From Paraburkholderia bannensis NBRC 103871 (GTDB lineage Bacteria > Pseudomonadota > Gammaproteobacteria > Burkholderiales > Burkholderiaceae): a stretch of 64,000 nt of DNA. Location: contig NZ_BAYA01000019.1 of the NCBI RefSeq assembly GCF_000685015.1, positions 1-64,000 on the forward strand. The letters run 5' to 3'. The notes below the pieces were generated by a model. It saw only the letters and a list, made by a program, of their open reading frames with translations, made no database searches and was not told where the DNA came from. The translations under genes were made by a program, and so were the position numbers. Positions 17,795-26,134 of this stretch are shown here, piece after piece; positions within the stretch are counted from its first letter, which is position 1; every line of letters starts with the position of its first letter.

Positions 17795-18997
17795 TCAGGC
17801 CACCTTGAAGCGGGCCGCTTCTTCCGAACCCTTCGTCGCATTGCCCGCACTGTACGAGTGCGCGCCGACACCGGCGAGCTTGCCGCCCTGCACGATCAGG
17901 TACTCATCGCGGATCGGACGCCCTTCGAAATAGCACTCCAGGATTTCGCGCGTTCCGGCGGCGTAGCGGGCCTGTGCGGAGAGGCTCGTGCCGGAGATGT
18001 GCGGCGTCATCCCCTGGTGCGGCATGCTGCGCCACGGATGATCCGCCGGTGCAGGCTGCGGGAACCAGACGTCGCCGCCGTAGCCCGCCAGCTGGCCGCT
18101 CTTGAGCGCCTCGACAATCGCATCGCGATCGCACAGCTTGCCGCGCGCGGTGTTGATCAGGTACGCGCCGCGCTTGAAGTTCTTCAAGGTCGACGCATTG
18201 ATCATGTGCTCGGTTTCGGGATGCAGCGGGCAATTCAGCGTGACGACGTCGCACACCTTCGTGAGGCTTTCGAGGCTTGAGTGATACGTCAGGTTGAGTT
18301 CCTTTTCCACTGATTCCGGCAGGCGGTGGCGATCGAGGTAATGCAGCTTCATGTCGAAGGGCTTGAGCAGGCGCAGCACGCGCAAACCGATGCGTCCGGC
18401 AGCGACCGTGCCCACGTGCATGCCTTCGACGTCATAGGATCGCTCGACGCAGTCCGCGATGTTCCAGCCGCCCTTATTCGCTATGTTGTGCGAAGGAATA
18501 TAGTTACGCACAAGCGCGAGGGTGGTCATCACGACATGCTCGGCGACGCTATTGCTGTTGCAGTACGTCACTTCGGCCACGGTGATGCCGCGATCCATCG
18601 CCGCCTGCAGATCGGTGTGATCCGAGCCGATCCCGGCCGTGACGATCATCTTGAGCTTCGGCGCCTTCGCGATGCGTTCGGCGGTCATATAGGCCGGCCA
18701 GAACGGCTGCGAGATCACGATTTCGGCGTCGTGCAGCTCACGGTCGAGCACGCTGTCGGCGCCGTCCTTGCTCGACGTCACAACCAGCTGGTGATCGTTC
18801 GATTCCAGATATTTGCGCAGGCCCAGTTCGCCCGAGACGCAGCCCAGCAGATGGCCCGGCGTGAAGTCGATGGCCCTGGGCGTCGGCGTGGTCTGGCCGT
18901 CGGGATAGCGCGTGATGTCGGGAAGCGTGTCACGGGCGTACTGCTTCGGCATACCGTTGACCGGATCGTCATAGAGCACACACACAATTTTTGCCAC
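17795..18997 (-). CDS. fdh: NAD-dependent formate dehydrogenase
   Basis: A 400-residue cytosolic D-2-hydroxyacid-dehydrogenase-fold enzyme nearly collinear with Pseudomonas sp. 101 formate dehydrogenase, from the opening 'MAKIVCVLYDDPVNGMPKQYARD' to the C-terminal 'DEYLIVQGGKLAGVGAHSYS'. Key residues are N147 (TYCNSNS), R285 (NTARGK), H333 (PHISGT) and D222 (HYLDRHR), which specifies NAD over NADP. It oxidises formate to CO2 with NADH formation, without metal. GTG at 18997 is used, with GGAGA upstream. The LysR gene upstream on the same strand probably regulates it. Confidence 0.95.
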   Translation of the reverse strand: MAKIVCVLYDDPVNGMPKQYARDTLPDITRYPDGQTTPTPRAIDFTPGHLLGCVSGELGLRKYLESNDHQLVVTSSKDGADSVLDRELHDAEIVISQPFWPAYMTAERIAKAPKLKMIVTAGIGSDHTDLQAAMDRGITVAEVTYCNSNSVAEHVVMTTLALVRNYIPSHNIANKGGWNIADCVERSYDVEGMHVGTVAAGRIGLRVLRLLKPFDMKLHYLDRHRLPESVEKELNLTYHSSLESLTKVCDVVTLNCPLHPETEHMINASTLKNFKRGAYLINTARGKLCDRDAIVEALKSGQLAGYGGDVWFPQPAPADHPWRSMPHQGMTPHISGTSLSAQARYAAGTREILECYFEGRPIRDEYLIVQGGKLAGVGAHSYSAGNATKGSEEAARFKVA

Positions 18998-19151
18998 GAT
19001 ATCTTCTCCACTCTGTTGGGCGAGGAACCGGCGGCCATCTGGCATCACCGGCTGTCCGGTCGCGCTGCATGCGACCGATCGACGAACAGAGTGTCGACGA
19101 AAAGCGCAAAACCAATCCAATCGTTTCGACGTATCACCTGATAAGCGCGAC

Positions 19152-19190
19152 TTATGAACGGCCTATGAACGATTCATGATCGACTCATGA
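19152..19190. promoter_or_regulatory. Helically phased repeats upstream of fdh
   Basis: TATGAACG occurs at 19153-19160 and again at 19164-19171, 11 bp apart. TTCATGAT (about 19173-19180) and TCATGA (19185-19190) follow. Spacing of one helical turn and the position upstream of fdh, overlapping the end of the LysR gene, fit a regulator binding region. Confidence 0.4.
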
Positions 19191-20132
19191 AACGGCAGTC
19201 GGCACTTCGGCGCGCTCGCGGGGCGCATCGAGAAACGCATCGAAACTGGCCTGCATATCGAGGTTTTTCGCAGCCTTCCACACCGCTGCCACCAGCGGAG
19301 GACGGGACGCAACCTCGCGGGCGATGAGGCCGATCTCGCGCGTGAGTTCCGGTTCGAGCGGCGTCACTGCATCGCGCCGGGTCGTGTCCATCACGCTCAG
19401 CACGCTATGCGGCAAGACCGTGTGCAGCCCCACATGCTGCACGTTCGACATCAGCGTGAGCAAGGAATCGGCCTCCAGCACCACTTTTGGCTGGACACCC
19501 GCGCGACGGAACGCGGCGTTGATCACCTGGCGGTTCTGCATTGAGGAGTCCAGAAGACCGAAAGGCAGGTCGCCCAGCGCATCCCACCTTCCTGCACCGG
19601 AGCACGCGCTCTTGCCCGCCGTCGACGGAGAAACCAGCACGTAGCGTTCGCGATAGAGCGACAGCACTTCAAAACCGGCTTGCGTGCGATCGTCGAGATA
19701 GGTGAAACCGATATCGAGTTCGTAATCGTCGAGCTGTCTCAGGATCGCGTCCGAACTCAGCGAGCGAACCGCGAAACTCAGCATGGGATGCGCCGTGCGG
19801 CATGTGGCGATCAGCATGCTCACGACTGGCATAGTGGTGGGAATCACGCCGATCCTGACCGTGCCCGAAAGCAGATTCGAAGCCGACACGTCCTGCTTCA
19901 TGTGATCGAGCGCCGCAATGGTCTGGCGTGCCCAGCCCAGCACCCGCTCGCCTTCCTCGGTGAGGCCAAGAAAGCGCCGCCCGCGCCTGACGATCACGAG
20001 GCCCAGTTCGTTCTCAAGACTGCGTATCGCCGACGAAAGCGCCGGCTGCGTGACGTTGCAAAGCTCCGCGGCGCGCGCGAAATGCTGCTCTTTTGCCAAC
20101 GTCACGAGGTAGTTGAGCTGACGGATGAACAT
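19185..20132 (-). CDS. LysR family regulator (probable fdh regulator)
   Basis: A 315-residue LysR protein. The N-terminal winged helix (MFIRQLNYLVTLAKEQHFAR ... 'VTQPALSSAIRSLENELGL') is intact, and the effector domain has 'LDIGFTYLDDRTQAGF'. It sits 187 bases upstream of fdh in the same direction, an arrangement common for LysR proteins governing formate dehydrogenases. Its own promoter lies in 20133-20334, which also holds an A+T-rich patch (TTGATATATTACG near 20283). Confidence 0.92.
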   Translation of the reverse strand: MFIRQLNYLVTLAKEQHFARAAELCNVTQPALSSAIRSLENELGLVIVRRGRRFLGLTEEGERVLGWARQTIAALDHMKQDVSASNLLSGTVRIGVIPTTMPVVSMLIATCRTAHPMLSFAVRSLSSDAILRQLDDYELDIGFTYLDDRTQAGFEVLSLYRERYVLVSPSTAGKSACSGAGRWDALGDLPFGLLDSSMQNRQVINAAFRRAGVQPKVVLEADSLLTLMSNVQHVGLHTVLPHSVLSVMDTTRRDAVTPLEPELTREIGLIAREVASRPPLVAAVWKAAKNLDMQASFDAFLDAPRERAEVPTAVS

Positions 20133-20334
20133 GGCTTGTCTCCAGATCGGAGGGCGGCACGCTGCACCTGAAGCAATGCTGGCGCACGTGCCGTCGTCCC
20201 GCCCACGACATCCATCGGGAGTCGACGCGTCTTGCCAATCGAACCCACGACCCGCTCGCGAGGCTCCGCCCTCGTTATGTTTGTTGATATATTACGCCAT
20301 CTGCACGGATCATTGCTGCGAACTCATCGCGAAC

Positions 20335-20736
20335 TCATCTCGCGCCCATCGCGAACGCGTCCGCCGCGGCGACCGTATCCAGCGACTCGCGCAACAGCGC
20401 GATCTTGCCGTCGCGCGCCACGAGCCGTCCGGCGTACATCTGCCGATAGATTTTCCCCGTCGACGGCACGAGCGCTTCGACTTCATATTCGCCAAACACC
20501 TGCTCCGGCGTCTCGATCAGATAGCGCACGTTTTTGAAGGCGAAATCCGGCACTTTCGCCAGCAGCGAGGCGATAAAACCTTCGATTGCCTGTGGCCCCT
20601 GCGCACGACCATCGATGCCGAGCGTCTTCAGGTACGGCAGTTCCAGCACGCCATCTTCGGCGAATAAGGCGGCAGCCGCGCGCGGGTCGCGAATCGATTG
20701 GATATAGGCGGCAAGCAGTTGTTTAGCGTTGTTCAT
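20335..20736 (-). CDS. SnoaL/NTF2-like protein
   Basis: A 133-residue protein of the NTF2-like cone fold: 'AAYIQSIRDPRAAAALFAEDGVLELPYL', 'GPQAIEGFIASLLAKVPDFAFKN', and 'VFGEYEVEALVPSTGKIYRQMYAGRLVARDGKIALLRESLD'. Members act as isomerases, hydrolases or ligand binders, and the catalytic set cannot be assigned here. It follows the esterase gene by 35 bases on the same strand and is probably co-transcribed with it. Confidence 0.88.
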   Translation of the reverse strand: MNNAKQLLAAYIQSIRDPRAAAALFAEDGVLELPYLKTLGIDGRAQGPQAIEGFIASLLAKVPDFAFKNVRYLIETPEQVFGEYEVEALVPSTGKIYRQMYAGRLVARDGKIALLRESLDTVAAADAFAMGAR

Positions 20737-20771
20737 GATGGGCTCTCGATATCAGTGTGTGGGGATGCGAG

Positions 20772-21755
20772 TTATTGCAGGCGCGTCTTCAATGCCGTCG
20801 CCATCTGCTGCATGGCGGCGCGTGTCGGGGCGTCGGCGGCGAGGACGTTGAGCAGGCCGAAGTCGTGGATCGTGCCTTTGTACTGCGTTGTCGTCACCTC
20901 GTTGCCCGCCTGGTCGAGCCGATGCCCGTAGGCTTCGCCTTCGTCGCGCAGCACGTCGAACTGCGCCGTCTGGATCAGCGCGGGCGGCAAGCCCTTTAAC
21001 TCGTCGAGCGTGGCGCGCAGCGGCGATGCGTAGCGCTGGTTGCGCTCGCCTGCGTCGGTCGCGTCGGTGATGTAGGCGTTCCAGAACCACTTCATCATGT
21101 CGCGGCTCAGGAAGTAGCCGCTTTCGAAAGCGTCGTAGGAAGCGTTGTCGAATGCGTGGTCGGTCACCGGCCACATGAGGCCCTGGAAGCGGATGGCCGG
21201 GCCATGCCGATCCTTTGCCATCTGGCTGACGACGGCGGCCATGTTGCCGCCCACGCTGTTGCCCACGACCGCGAGCCGCGCGCCATCGACGCCGATTTCC
21301 TCGCCGTGCGCGGCAACCCACTTCGTGGCGGCGTAGGCCTCGTTGATCGCGACCGGATAGCGCGCTTCGGGCGAAGGGGTGTATTCGACGAACACGGCCG
21401 CCGCGCCCGACTGCACCACGAGGTCTCGCACGAGACGCTCATGCGTCGGGTAGTCGCCGAGAATCCAGCCGCCGCCATGGAAGAACATGAACACGGGCAA
21501 CACGCCGCTCGCGCCCTGCGGCTTGACGACAACGAGCGGCACGCTCAGCCCGTCCTGCTCGATCGTGCGGCGCGTAACGTCGATGCCCGAGATGTCCACT
21601 TCGACGCTACGCTGCGCGCCGGCCAGGACTTCGCGTGCTTCGCCAGGCGTGAGCGTTTCGATGGCCGGGCCGGTGCCGCTGTTGAGCGCGCCGAGGAAGG
21701 CAACGGTTGCGGTGTCGGGCGTGTTGGGCGTCTGCGGGTGGGCTTGCGTGGTCAT
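20772..21755 (-). CDS. Alpha/beta hydrolase, hormone-sensitive-lipase family
   Basis: A 327-residue cytosolic esterase. HGGG at 93-96 supplies the oxyanion hole. The nucleophile is S167 in GNSVGG (most relatives have GDSAGG), with D267 in AQFDVLRDEG and H297 in GTIHDFG. The family cleaves short-chain esters and acylated alcohols or drugs. It is first in a two-gene operon with the SnoaL-like gene. A perfect inverted repeat with TTGCA/TGCAA arms lies 107 bases before its start, beside the LysR gene that may control it. Confidence 0.92.
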   Translation of the reverse strand: MTTQAHPQTPNTPDTATVAFLGALNSGTGPAIETLTPGEAREVLAGAQRSVEVDISGIDVTRRTIEQDGLSVPLVVVKPQGASGVLPVFMFFHGGGWILGDYPTHERLVRDLVVQSGAAAVFVEYTPSPEARYPVAINEAYAATKWVAAHGEEIGVDGARLAVVGNSVGGNMAAVVSQMAKDRHGPAIRFQGLMWPVTDHAFDNASYDAFESGYFLSRDMMKWFWNAYITDATDAGERNQRYASPLRATLDELKGLPPALIQTAQFDVLRDEGEAYGHRLDQAGNEVTTTQYKGTIHDFGLLNVLAADAPTRAAMQQMATALKTRLQ

Positions 21756-21861
21756 CGTGATTCTCCTTATCCGTGGTTGAGCGGCTTGCGACGTGTTGTC
21801 GTGCAGCCGATGGAAAGGAGAATACGGATCGGGCGATATTTGCGAAATAGAAGTGTTTGAA

Positions 21862-21891
21862 ACCTATCATTGCAAAAATGCAATGATAGGT
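21862..21891. promoter_or_regulatory. 13-bp perfect inverted repeat between LysR and esterase genes
   Basis: ACCTATCATTGCA (21862-21874) is exactly inverted at 21879-21891 around four A. It lies 7 bases past the LysR stop and upstream of the esterase on the same strand. On the minus strand it is followed only by a short T-run, so it could serve as a LysR terminator, an esterase operator, or both. Confidence 0.6.
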
Positions 21892-21898
21892 CGGCGCT

Positions 21899-22819
21899 TC
21901 ATTGCTTCGGCCATCGCCACGCGGGATCGGAAAGATGCTCGGCGAAGTAATCGGAGAGCGCCGCCACTTTCGCCGGCCGCGCACGCGCTGACGGCGTGAC
22001 GAAGTACAGGCCGCCCTTGGTCAGCGACCAGTCCGTGAGAATCGCTTCCAGTCGGCCATCGGCCAGATACTCACCCGCGATGAATTCGGGCAACTCCGCG
22101 ATCGCCAGGCCATCCAGCAACGTGGGCAACAGCGCATCGGAATTCGTCACGCGCAGCGGGCCGCTCGGCATCACCGGCTCTTCTTCGCCCGCCTCGTTCG
22201 TGAAGCGCCAGACATCGCTACGCGCGCGATACGCGTATGAGAGGCAGGGCCGATCCACCAGTTCCCGCGGATGCGCGGGCCGCCCTTCGCGCTCCAGATA
22301 GTCCGGCGATGCCACCACGTACTGCGTCACCGCGCACAGCCGACGCGCCACCAGCGACGAATCGGGCAACGCGGCAATACGCAGTGCCGCGTCGAAGCCA
22401 TCGGCGACCAGGTCGACCGACGCATCCGATAGATGCAGGTCGATCGACACCTCCGGATACGCGCGGAAGAACCCCGGCAGCAGCGGCGCGACCCAGCGCA
22501 GCCCGAACGACATCGGCACGGCCAGCCGCACCAGGCCGCGCGGCTGCACCGACATTTCGCGCGCCGCGCTTTCCGCTTCCTCGGCCTGGCGATAGATCTC
22601 GCCCGCCTTCTCGCAGATCGTGCGGCCGAACTCGGTCAGCGACAGCTGGCGCGACGTGCGGTTAAAGAGCCGCGCGCCCAGCCGGTCTTCCAGGCGGGCC
22701 ACGCCGCGCGAAACCGTCGCCACCGACACGCCCATTGCACGCGCCGCCGCCGCGAACGATCCCTCCTCGGCGACCTTCGCGAACATCGCGAGTCCTTCGA
22801 AATCAGGCAGTCTCGCCAT
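21899..22819 (-). CDS. LysR family transcriptional regulator
   Basis: A 306-residue LysR protein. The helix-turn-helix ('FEGLAMFAKVAEEGSFAAAARAMGVSVATVSRGVARLEDRLGARLFNRTSRQLSLTEFG') is followed by an effector domain with 'VDLVADGFDAALRIAALPDSSLVARRL' typical of the DsdC/CrgA-like branch. It is divergent from the SDR-pirin operon and upstream of the esterase operon, both with TTGCA/TGCAA repeats in their promoters, so it may control both. The effector is unknown. Confidence 0.93.
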   Translation of the reverse strand: MARLPDFEGLAMFAKVAEEGSFAAAARAMGVSVATVSRGVARLEDRLGARLFNRTSRQLSLTEFGRTICEKAGEIYRQAEEAESAAREMSVQPRGLVRLAVPMSFGLRWVAPLLPGFFRAYPEVSIDLHLSDASVDLVADGFDAALRIAALPDSSLVARRLCAVTQYVVASPDYLEREGRPAHPRELVDRPCLSYAYRARSDVWRFTNEAGEEEPVMPSGPLRVTNSDALLPTLLDGLAIAELPEFIAGEYLADGRLEAILTDWSLTKGGLYFVTPSARARPAKVAALSDYFAEHLSDPAWRWPKQ

Positions 22820-22840
22820 TTCTCCTCATCATTTCATTTA

Positions 22841-22857
22841 TGCAACGTTAGATTGCA
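22841..22857. promoter_or_regulatory. LysR-type operator candidate TGCAA-N7-TTGCA
   Basis: The dyad TGCAA (22841-22845) and TTGCA (22853-22857) sits 21 bases upstream of the LysR start, in the gap shared with the divergent SDR gene. LysR proteins bind such interrupted dyads for autoregulation. The same half-sites occur in the 21862-21891 repeat. Confidence 0.45.
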
Positions 22858-22977
22858 ATCAATTCTATTTCGAAAAGATCGGGCCGTCGATATTCTTCAC
22901 ACATCGCAGCACGCAACACCGAACCAGCCAGTACCCACTTCTACTGAACGACTGAACGAAACGAAAGGAGCACGACC

Positions 22978-23742
22978 ATGGCACGCAAACTCGACAACAA
23001 GATCGCACTCGTCACCGGCGCAACCAGCGGCATCGGCCTCGCTACTGCCCAGCGCTTCGCCGAAGAAGGCGCGCACGTCTACCTCACGGGCCGCCGTCAG
23101 GCCGAACTCGACGCCGCTGTGCAAAGCATCCGCGAAGCAGGCGGCCAGGCGACCGGCGTACGCGTCGATTCCACGAAGCTGAACGAACTCGACGCGCTGT
23201 ATGCGCAGATCAAGGAAGAACAGGGACGCCTCGACGTGCTGTTCGCCAACGCAGGCGGCGGATCGATGCTGCCGTTCGGCAACATCACCGAAGAACACTT
23301 CGACGACACCTTCAGCCGCAACGTGAAGGGCGTGCTGTTCACGGTGCAAAAGGCGCTGCCGCTGCTGGCGAAGGGCGCGTCGGTGATTCTCACGGGTTCG
23401 ACCGCAGGCAGCGCGGGCACGGCGGCGTTCAGCGTGTACTCGGCGTCCAAGGCTGCGGTGCGCTCGTTTGCACGCAACTGGATTCTCGACCTCAAGGATC
23501 GCCAGATCCGCGTGAACACGATCAGCCCCGGCGCGACCCGCACGCCCGGCCTGCTCGACCTGGCCGGTGACGACGCCGCCCAGCGCCAGGGTCTGGCCGA
23601 CTACCTGGCCGCGCAGATCCCGATGGGCCGTCTGGGCGAACCGAACGAAATCGCCAGCGCCGCGCTGTTCCTCGCCTCGGCCGATGCGAGCTTCGTCAAC
23701 GGCATCGAACTGTTCGTCGATGGCGGCCAGCAGCAGATCTGA
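22978..23742 (+). CDS. Short-chain dehydrogenase/reductase
   Basis: A 254-residue classical SDR. It has the nucleotide-binding TGATSGIG (about 13-20), NAG (91-93), catalytic S141, Y154 and K158 (YSASK), and the C-terminal 'VNGIELFVDGG'. R39-R40 after the second strand suggests NADP preference. AAAGGAG precedes the ATG. It is divergent from the LysR gene and followed by the pirin-like gene on the same strand. The substrate is unknown. Confidence 0.93.
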   Translation: MARKLDNKIALVTGATSGIGLATAQRFAEEGAHVYLTGRRQAELDAAVQSIREAGGQATGVRVDSTKLNELDALYAQIKEEQGRLDVLFANAGGGSMLPFGNITEEHFDDTFSRNVKGVLFTVQKALPLLAKGASVILTGSTAGSAGTAAFSVYSASKAAVRSFARNWILDLKDRQIRVNTISPGATRTPGLLDLAGDDAAQRQGLADYLAAQIPMGRLGEPNEIASAALFLASADASFVNGIELFVDGGQQQI

Positions 23743-23801
23743 AGGTGGCATGAGCGCACGGATGGGACTTTCACGTCCGTGCGCCCGAACGGAGTTTCAT
23801 C

Positions 23802-24509
23802 GTGATTGAACATCGCCCTTTTCTTGCGCTTGGCGCAATCAGGAACGACTGGCTCGACGCGCGGCTGCATTTTCGCGTCGGCGAGACCGGGCGCGCGGAA
23901 CATGCGCCGCTTGGCCCGCTTTACGTGTGGAACGACGATGTATTCGCGCCGCGTTCGGGTTTTGGCCTGCATGCTCACCGCAACGTCGAGATCGTCACCT
24001 GGGTGCGCTCGGGCGCGATCACGCACGAAGACGATGCGGGCAATCGCGCGCGCCTGGTCGCCGATTCCGTGCAGGCGATGAGTGCGGGCGCAACGATCCA
24101 TCACGCCGAGCGCAATGACGAAGATGTGCCTGCGCGGCTGTTCCAGGTCTGGCTGCATCCACGCACGGCAGGCGGTGCGCCGCGCTGGTCAACGCGCGTC
24201 TGTTCGCGCGAAGGCCGCGAAGGCCGCTTCGTCACGCTGGCGAGCGGCGATCCGCAAGATGTGCGCGAAGGCGCGCTGCCCATCAATGCCGATGCACGCG
24301 TGCGTGTCGCCACCCTGCGCGAAGGCACGACACTCAAGCACATGTTGCCGACGTCCGGCTCGGCGTATCTGGTTGCGGATCATGGACAGCTCGACGTGGG
24401 AGCGATCCGGCTCGCGCCGCGCGACGGCGTAGCCGTGCGGGAAGAGACGCAGCTGGATCTGCTGGCGCATGGCGATACGGACGTTGTGATCGTCGAGCTG
24501 CCGGGTTAA
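23802..24509 (+). CDS. Pirin-family protein (YhhW-like)
   Basis: A 235-residue two-cupin protein. The N-terminal cupin has the pirin metal-site pattern: 'GFGLHAHRNVEIVTWVRSGAITHEDDAGN' and 'VQAMSAGATIHHAE', giving His/His/His/Glu ligands. Pirin-like YhhW has quercetinase activity in vitro. GTG at 23802 is used, with GGAG about eight bases upstream. It is 59 bases after the SDR on the same strand; a small GC hairpin (23754-23784) without a T-run lies between them. The two are probably one operon. Confidence 0.9.
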   Translation: MIEHRPFLALGAIRNDWLDARLHFRVGETGRAEHAPLGPLYVWNDDVFAPRSGFGLHAHRNVEIVTWVRSGAITHEDDAGNRARLVADSVQAMSAGATIHHAERNDEDVPARLFQVWLHPRTAGGAPRWSTRVCSREGREGRFVTLASGDPQDVREGALPINADARVRVATLREGTTLKHMLPTSGSAYLVADHGQLDVGAIRLAPRDGVAVREETQLDLLAHGDTDVVIVELPG

Positions 24510-24558
24510 GGCTCGTGTCTGACGTGCCCGGTTGCAAAACGCGGCGCGGCGACCCGCC

Positions 24559-25194
24559 CTACATCTCATCCACCGACGTCTGGGCAGCCGCCACCCCATC
24601 CTCGACATTCAGCGAAAATCGGTTGCGCGTATCGACATAAAAGCTCGCACCAAATCGCCCTACCGGATAGTAGTGCTGCAAACGTACGCGGCAGCGCTCG
24701 CGGTCGATCAGTTCGTCGCGCGCATGCAGGCGTTCCACGCGACCGATGAAGATATGGCGGCTCGGTGTCTCAAGCGTCTCCCATAGCGTGCATTCGAACG
24801 CGACCGGCGCCTCTGCGATACGCGGCGGGCCGCCGCGCGTCGACGGCACCGGCGTGAGCCCCGCATGCACCAGCTCGCTCTCCGACGTGGGCAGGCGCTC
24901 GCCGCAGGCATGCATCTTTGCGGCAATCGGTTCGTCGGTCAGGTGCACCACGAACTCGCGCTCGCGCAGGATGTTGGCGGCGGTGTCCTTGAGCGAGTCG
25001 TCGTCGCGGCGGTTCACGGACAGCATCACGATCGGCGGCTCCTCGCCGAGCATGTTGAACATCGAGAACGGCGCCGCGTTGATCACGCCGCCGGGGTTCA
25101 GGGTCGTCACCAGTGCGATCGGCCGCGGCACGATGAGCCCGGCCATCAGCTTGTAACGCTCGTAGGCCGTGAGTTCGTTGAAGTCGATTTCCAT
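24559..25194 (-). CDS. Flavin reductase-like FMN-binding protein
   Basis: A 211-residue protein with the flavin-reductase fold: 'YKLMAGLIVPRPIALVTTLNPGGVINAAPFSMFNMLGEEPPIVMLSVN' is the FMN-binding core. 'DTAANILREREFVVHLTDE' and 'PVAFECTLWETLETPSRHIFIGRVERLH' follow. Members supply reduced flavin to monooxygenases or act as flavoprotein oxidoreductases; no monooxygenase is adjacent. The ATG at 25194 gives the usual family N-terminus. It is the last gene of the deacetylase-GntR-flavin reductase operon and convergent with the pirin-like gene. Confidence 0.9.
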   Translation of the reverse strand: MEIDFNELTAYERYKLMAGLIVPRPIALVTTLNPGGVINAAPFSMFNMLGEEPPIVMLSVNRRDDDSLKDTAANILREREFVVHLTDEPIAAKMHACGERLPTSESELVHAGLTPVPSTRGGPPRIAEAPVAFECTLWETLETPSRHIFIGRVERLHARDELIDRERCRVRLQHYYPVGRFGASFYVDTRNRFSLNVEDGVAAAQTSVDEM

Positions 25195-25240
25195 AGCTTC
25201 GATGTGCGTCCGTGTGGATTGCGGCGCGCCCCGCCACGCG

Positions 25241-26083
25241 TCAGTTGCGCGCGCCGGGCGCTTTCGGTTCGCCCAGTCCGAGCAGCGAGGCCAGGCTCTT
25301 TTCTCCGCGCATGCGGGTCGTTTCGATGCGCTGTTCGAGGTCGACGAGATGCGCCTGCATGCGGGCAATCGCGCCTTCGGCGTCGCGCTGCGCGATGCAC
25401 TCGACGATGGCCGCGTGCTCGTCGTGCTCGCACGGCGCGTAGCCCGGCGGCTCGTACAGGCCGACGATCAGCGAGCAGCGCGACACCAGTTCGACCAGGT
25501 AGCGTTGCAGCACGGCGTTGCCCGCGAGCGCCGCCACGCGCAGATGAAAGTCGCTCGCCAGGCGCGCCCACGATGGCTGATCGAAGCGGTGCATGGCCGC
25601 GTGCTCGTCGTCGAGCTGCTTGCGCAGTTGCGCGAGGTCGGCGTCGGTCACGCGCGCAACGGCCAGTTCGACCAGCGCGCGTTCGAGCGCGCGGCGCGCC
25701 TCGAAAATCGTGCGTGTTTCCTCGGGTGTGGGCTCTGCGATCACCGCGCCCTTGTTGGGCCGCAGCGTCACGATGCCATCGTGTGCGAGCTTTTCGAGCA
25801 CCCGCCGCACACTCGCGCGGCCCACGTCGAACAGCTGGCACAACTCCGGCTCCGGCAACTTGGTGCCCGGCGTGAGCCGATGCGCAAGCACGCCGTCGAC
25901 AATCGAGCGGTACATCCGGGTTTCGATGCCGGTTTCGGTTTCCGTTTGCTCTGCTTGCTCCGTTTGCTCCGTTTGCTCCGTGCGCGCGCTGTGCTTTTCG
26001 TGCGCGGCGTCGGCTTTCACGGCGGGCTTTTTCACGGCGGCTTTCTTCACGGCAGTCGGTCGAGTCGGTCGGCTAGTGGACAT
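25241..26083 (-). CDS. GntR-family regulator, FCD (FadR-like) type
   Basis: A 280-residue regulator. The first ~55 residues are a basic Lys/Ala tail (KKAAVKKPAVK) and a Thr-Glu-Gln repeat (TEQTEQTEQAEQTE). The winged helix follows ('MYRSIVDGVLAHRLTPGTKLPEPELCQLFDVGRASVRRVLEKLAHDG'), then an all-helical FCD ligand domain with metal-site-like His/Asp positions ('DFHLRVAALAGN', 'DEHAAIVECIAQRD'). The ATG at 26083 is preferred over a TTG at 26119. It lies between the deacetylase and flavin reductase genes and is the likely local regulator of this locus and the divergent ABC operon. Confidence 0.9.
   Translation of the reverse strand: MSTSRPTRPTAVKKAAVKKPAVKADAAHEKHSARTEQTEQTEQAEQTETETGIETRMYRSIVDGVLAHRLTPGTKLPEPELCQLFDVGRASVRRVLEKLAHDGIVTLRPNKGAVIAEPTPEETRTIFEARRALERALVELAVARVTDADLAQLRKQLDDEHAAMHRFDQPSWARLASDFHLRVAALAGNAVLQRYLVELVSRCSLIVGLYEPPGYAPCEHDEHAAIVECIAQRDAEGAIARMQAHLVDLEQRIETTRMRGEKSLASLLGLGEPKAPGARN
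25953..25981. repeat. 9-bp tandem repeat in the GntR gene
   Basis: TTGCTCCGT is repeated three times in tandem, preceded by a degenerate TTGCTCTGC copy. It encodes the Thr-Glu-Gln run in the tail before the DNA-binding domain. The 9-bp unit keeps the frame, so copy-number change would only lengthen the tail. Confidence 0.7.
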
Positions 26084-26134
26084 GATGGACAGGGCGGGCG
26101 GCGCAGACAGGGGTGACAAGGTTCGTGCGCCAGT

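Noticed and set aside
23754..23784. GCGCACGGA/TCCGTGCGC hairpin between SDR and pirin-like genes as terminator
   Set aside because: No T-run on either strand; the genes are 59 bases apart and probably co-transcribed.
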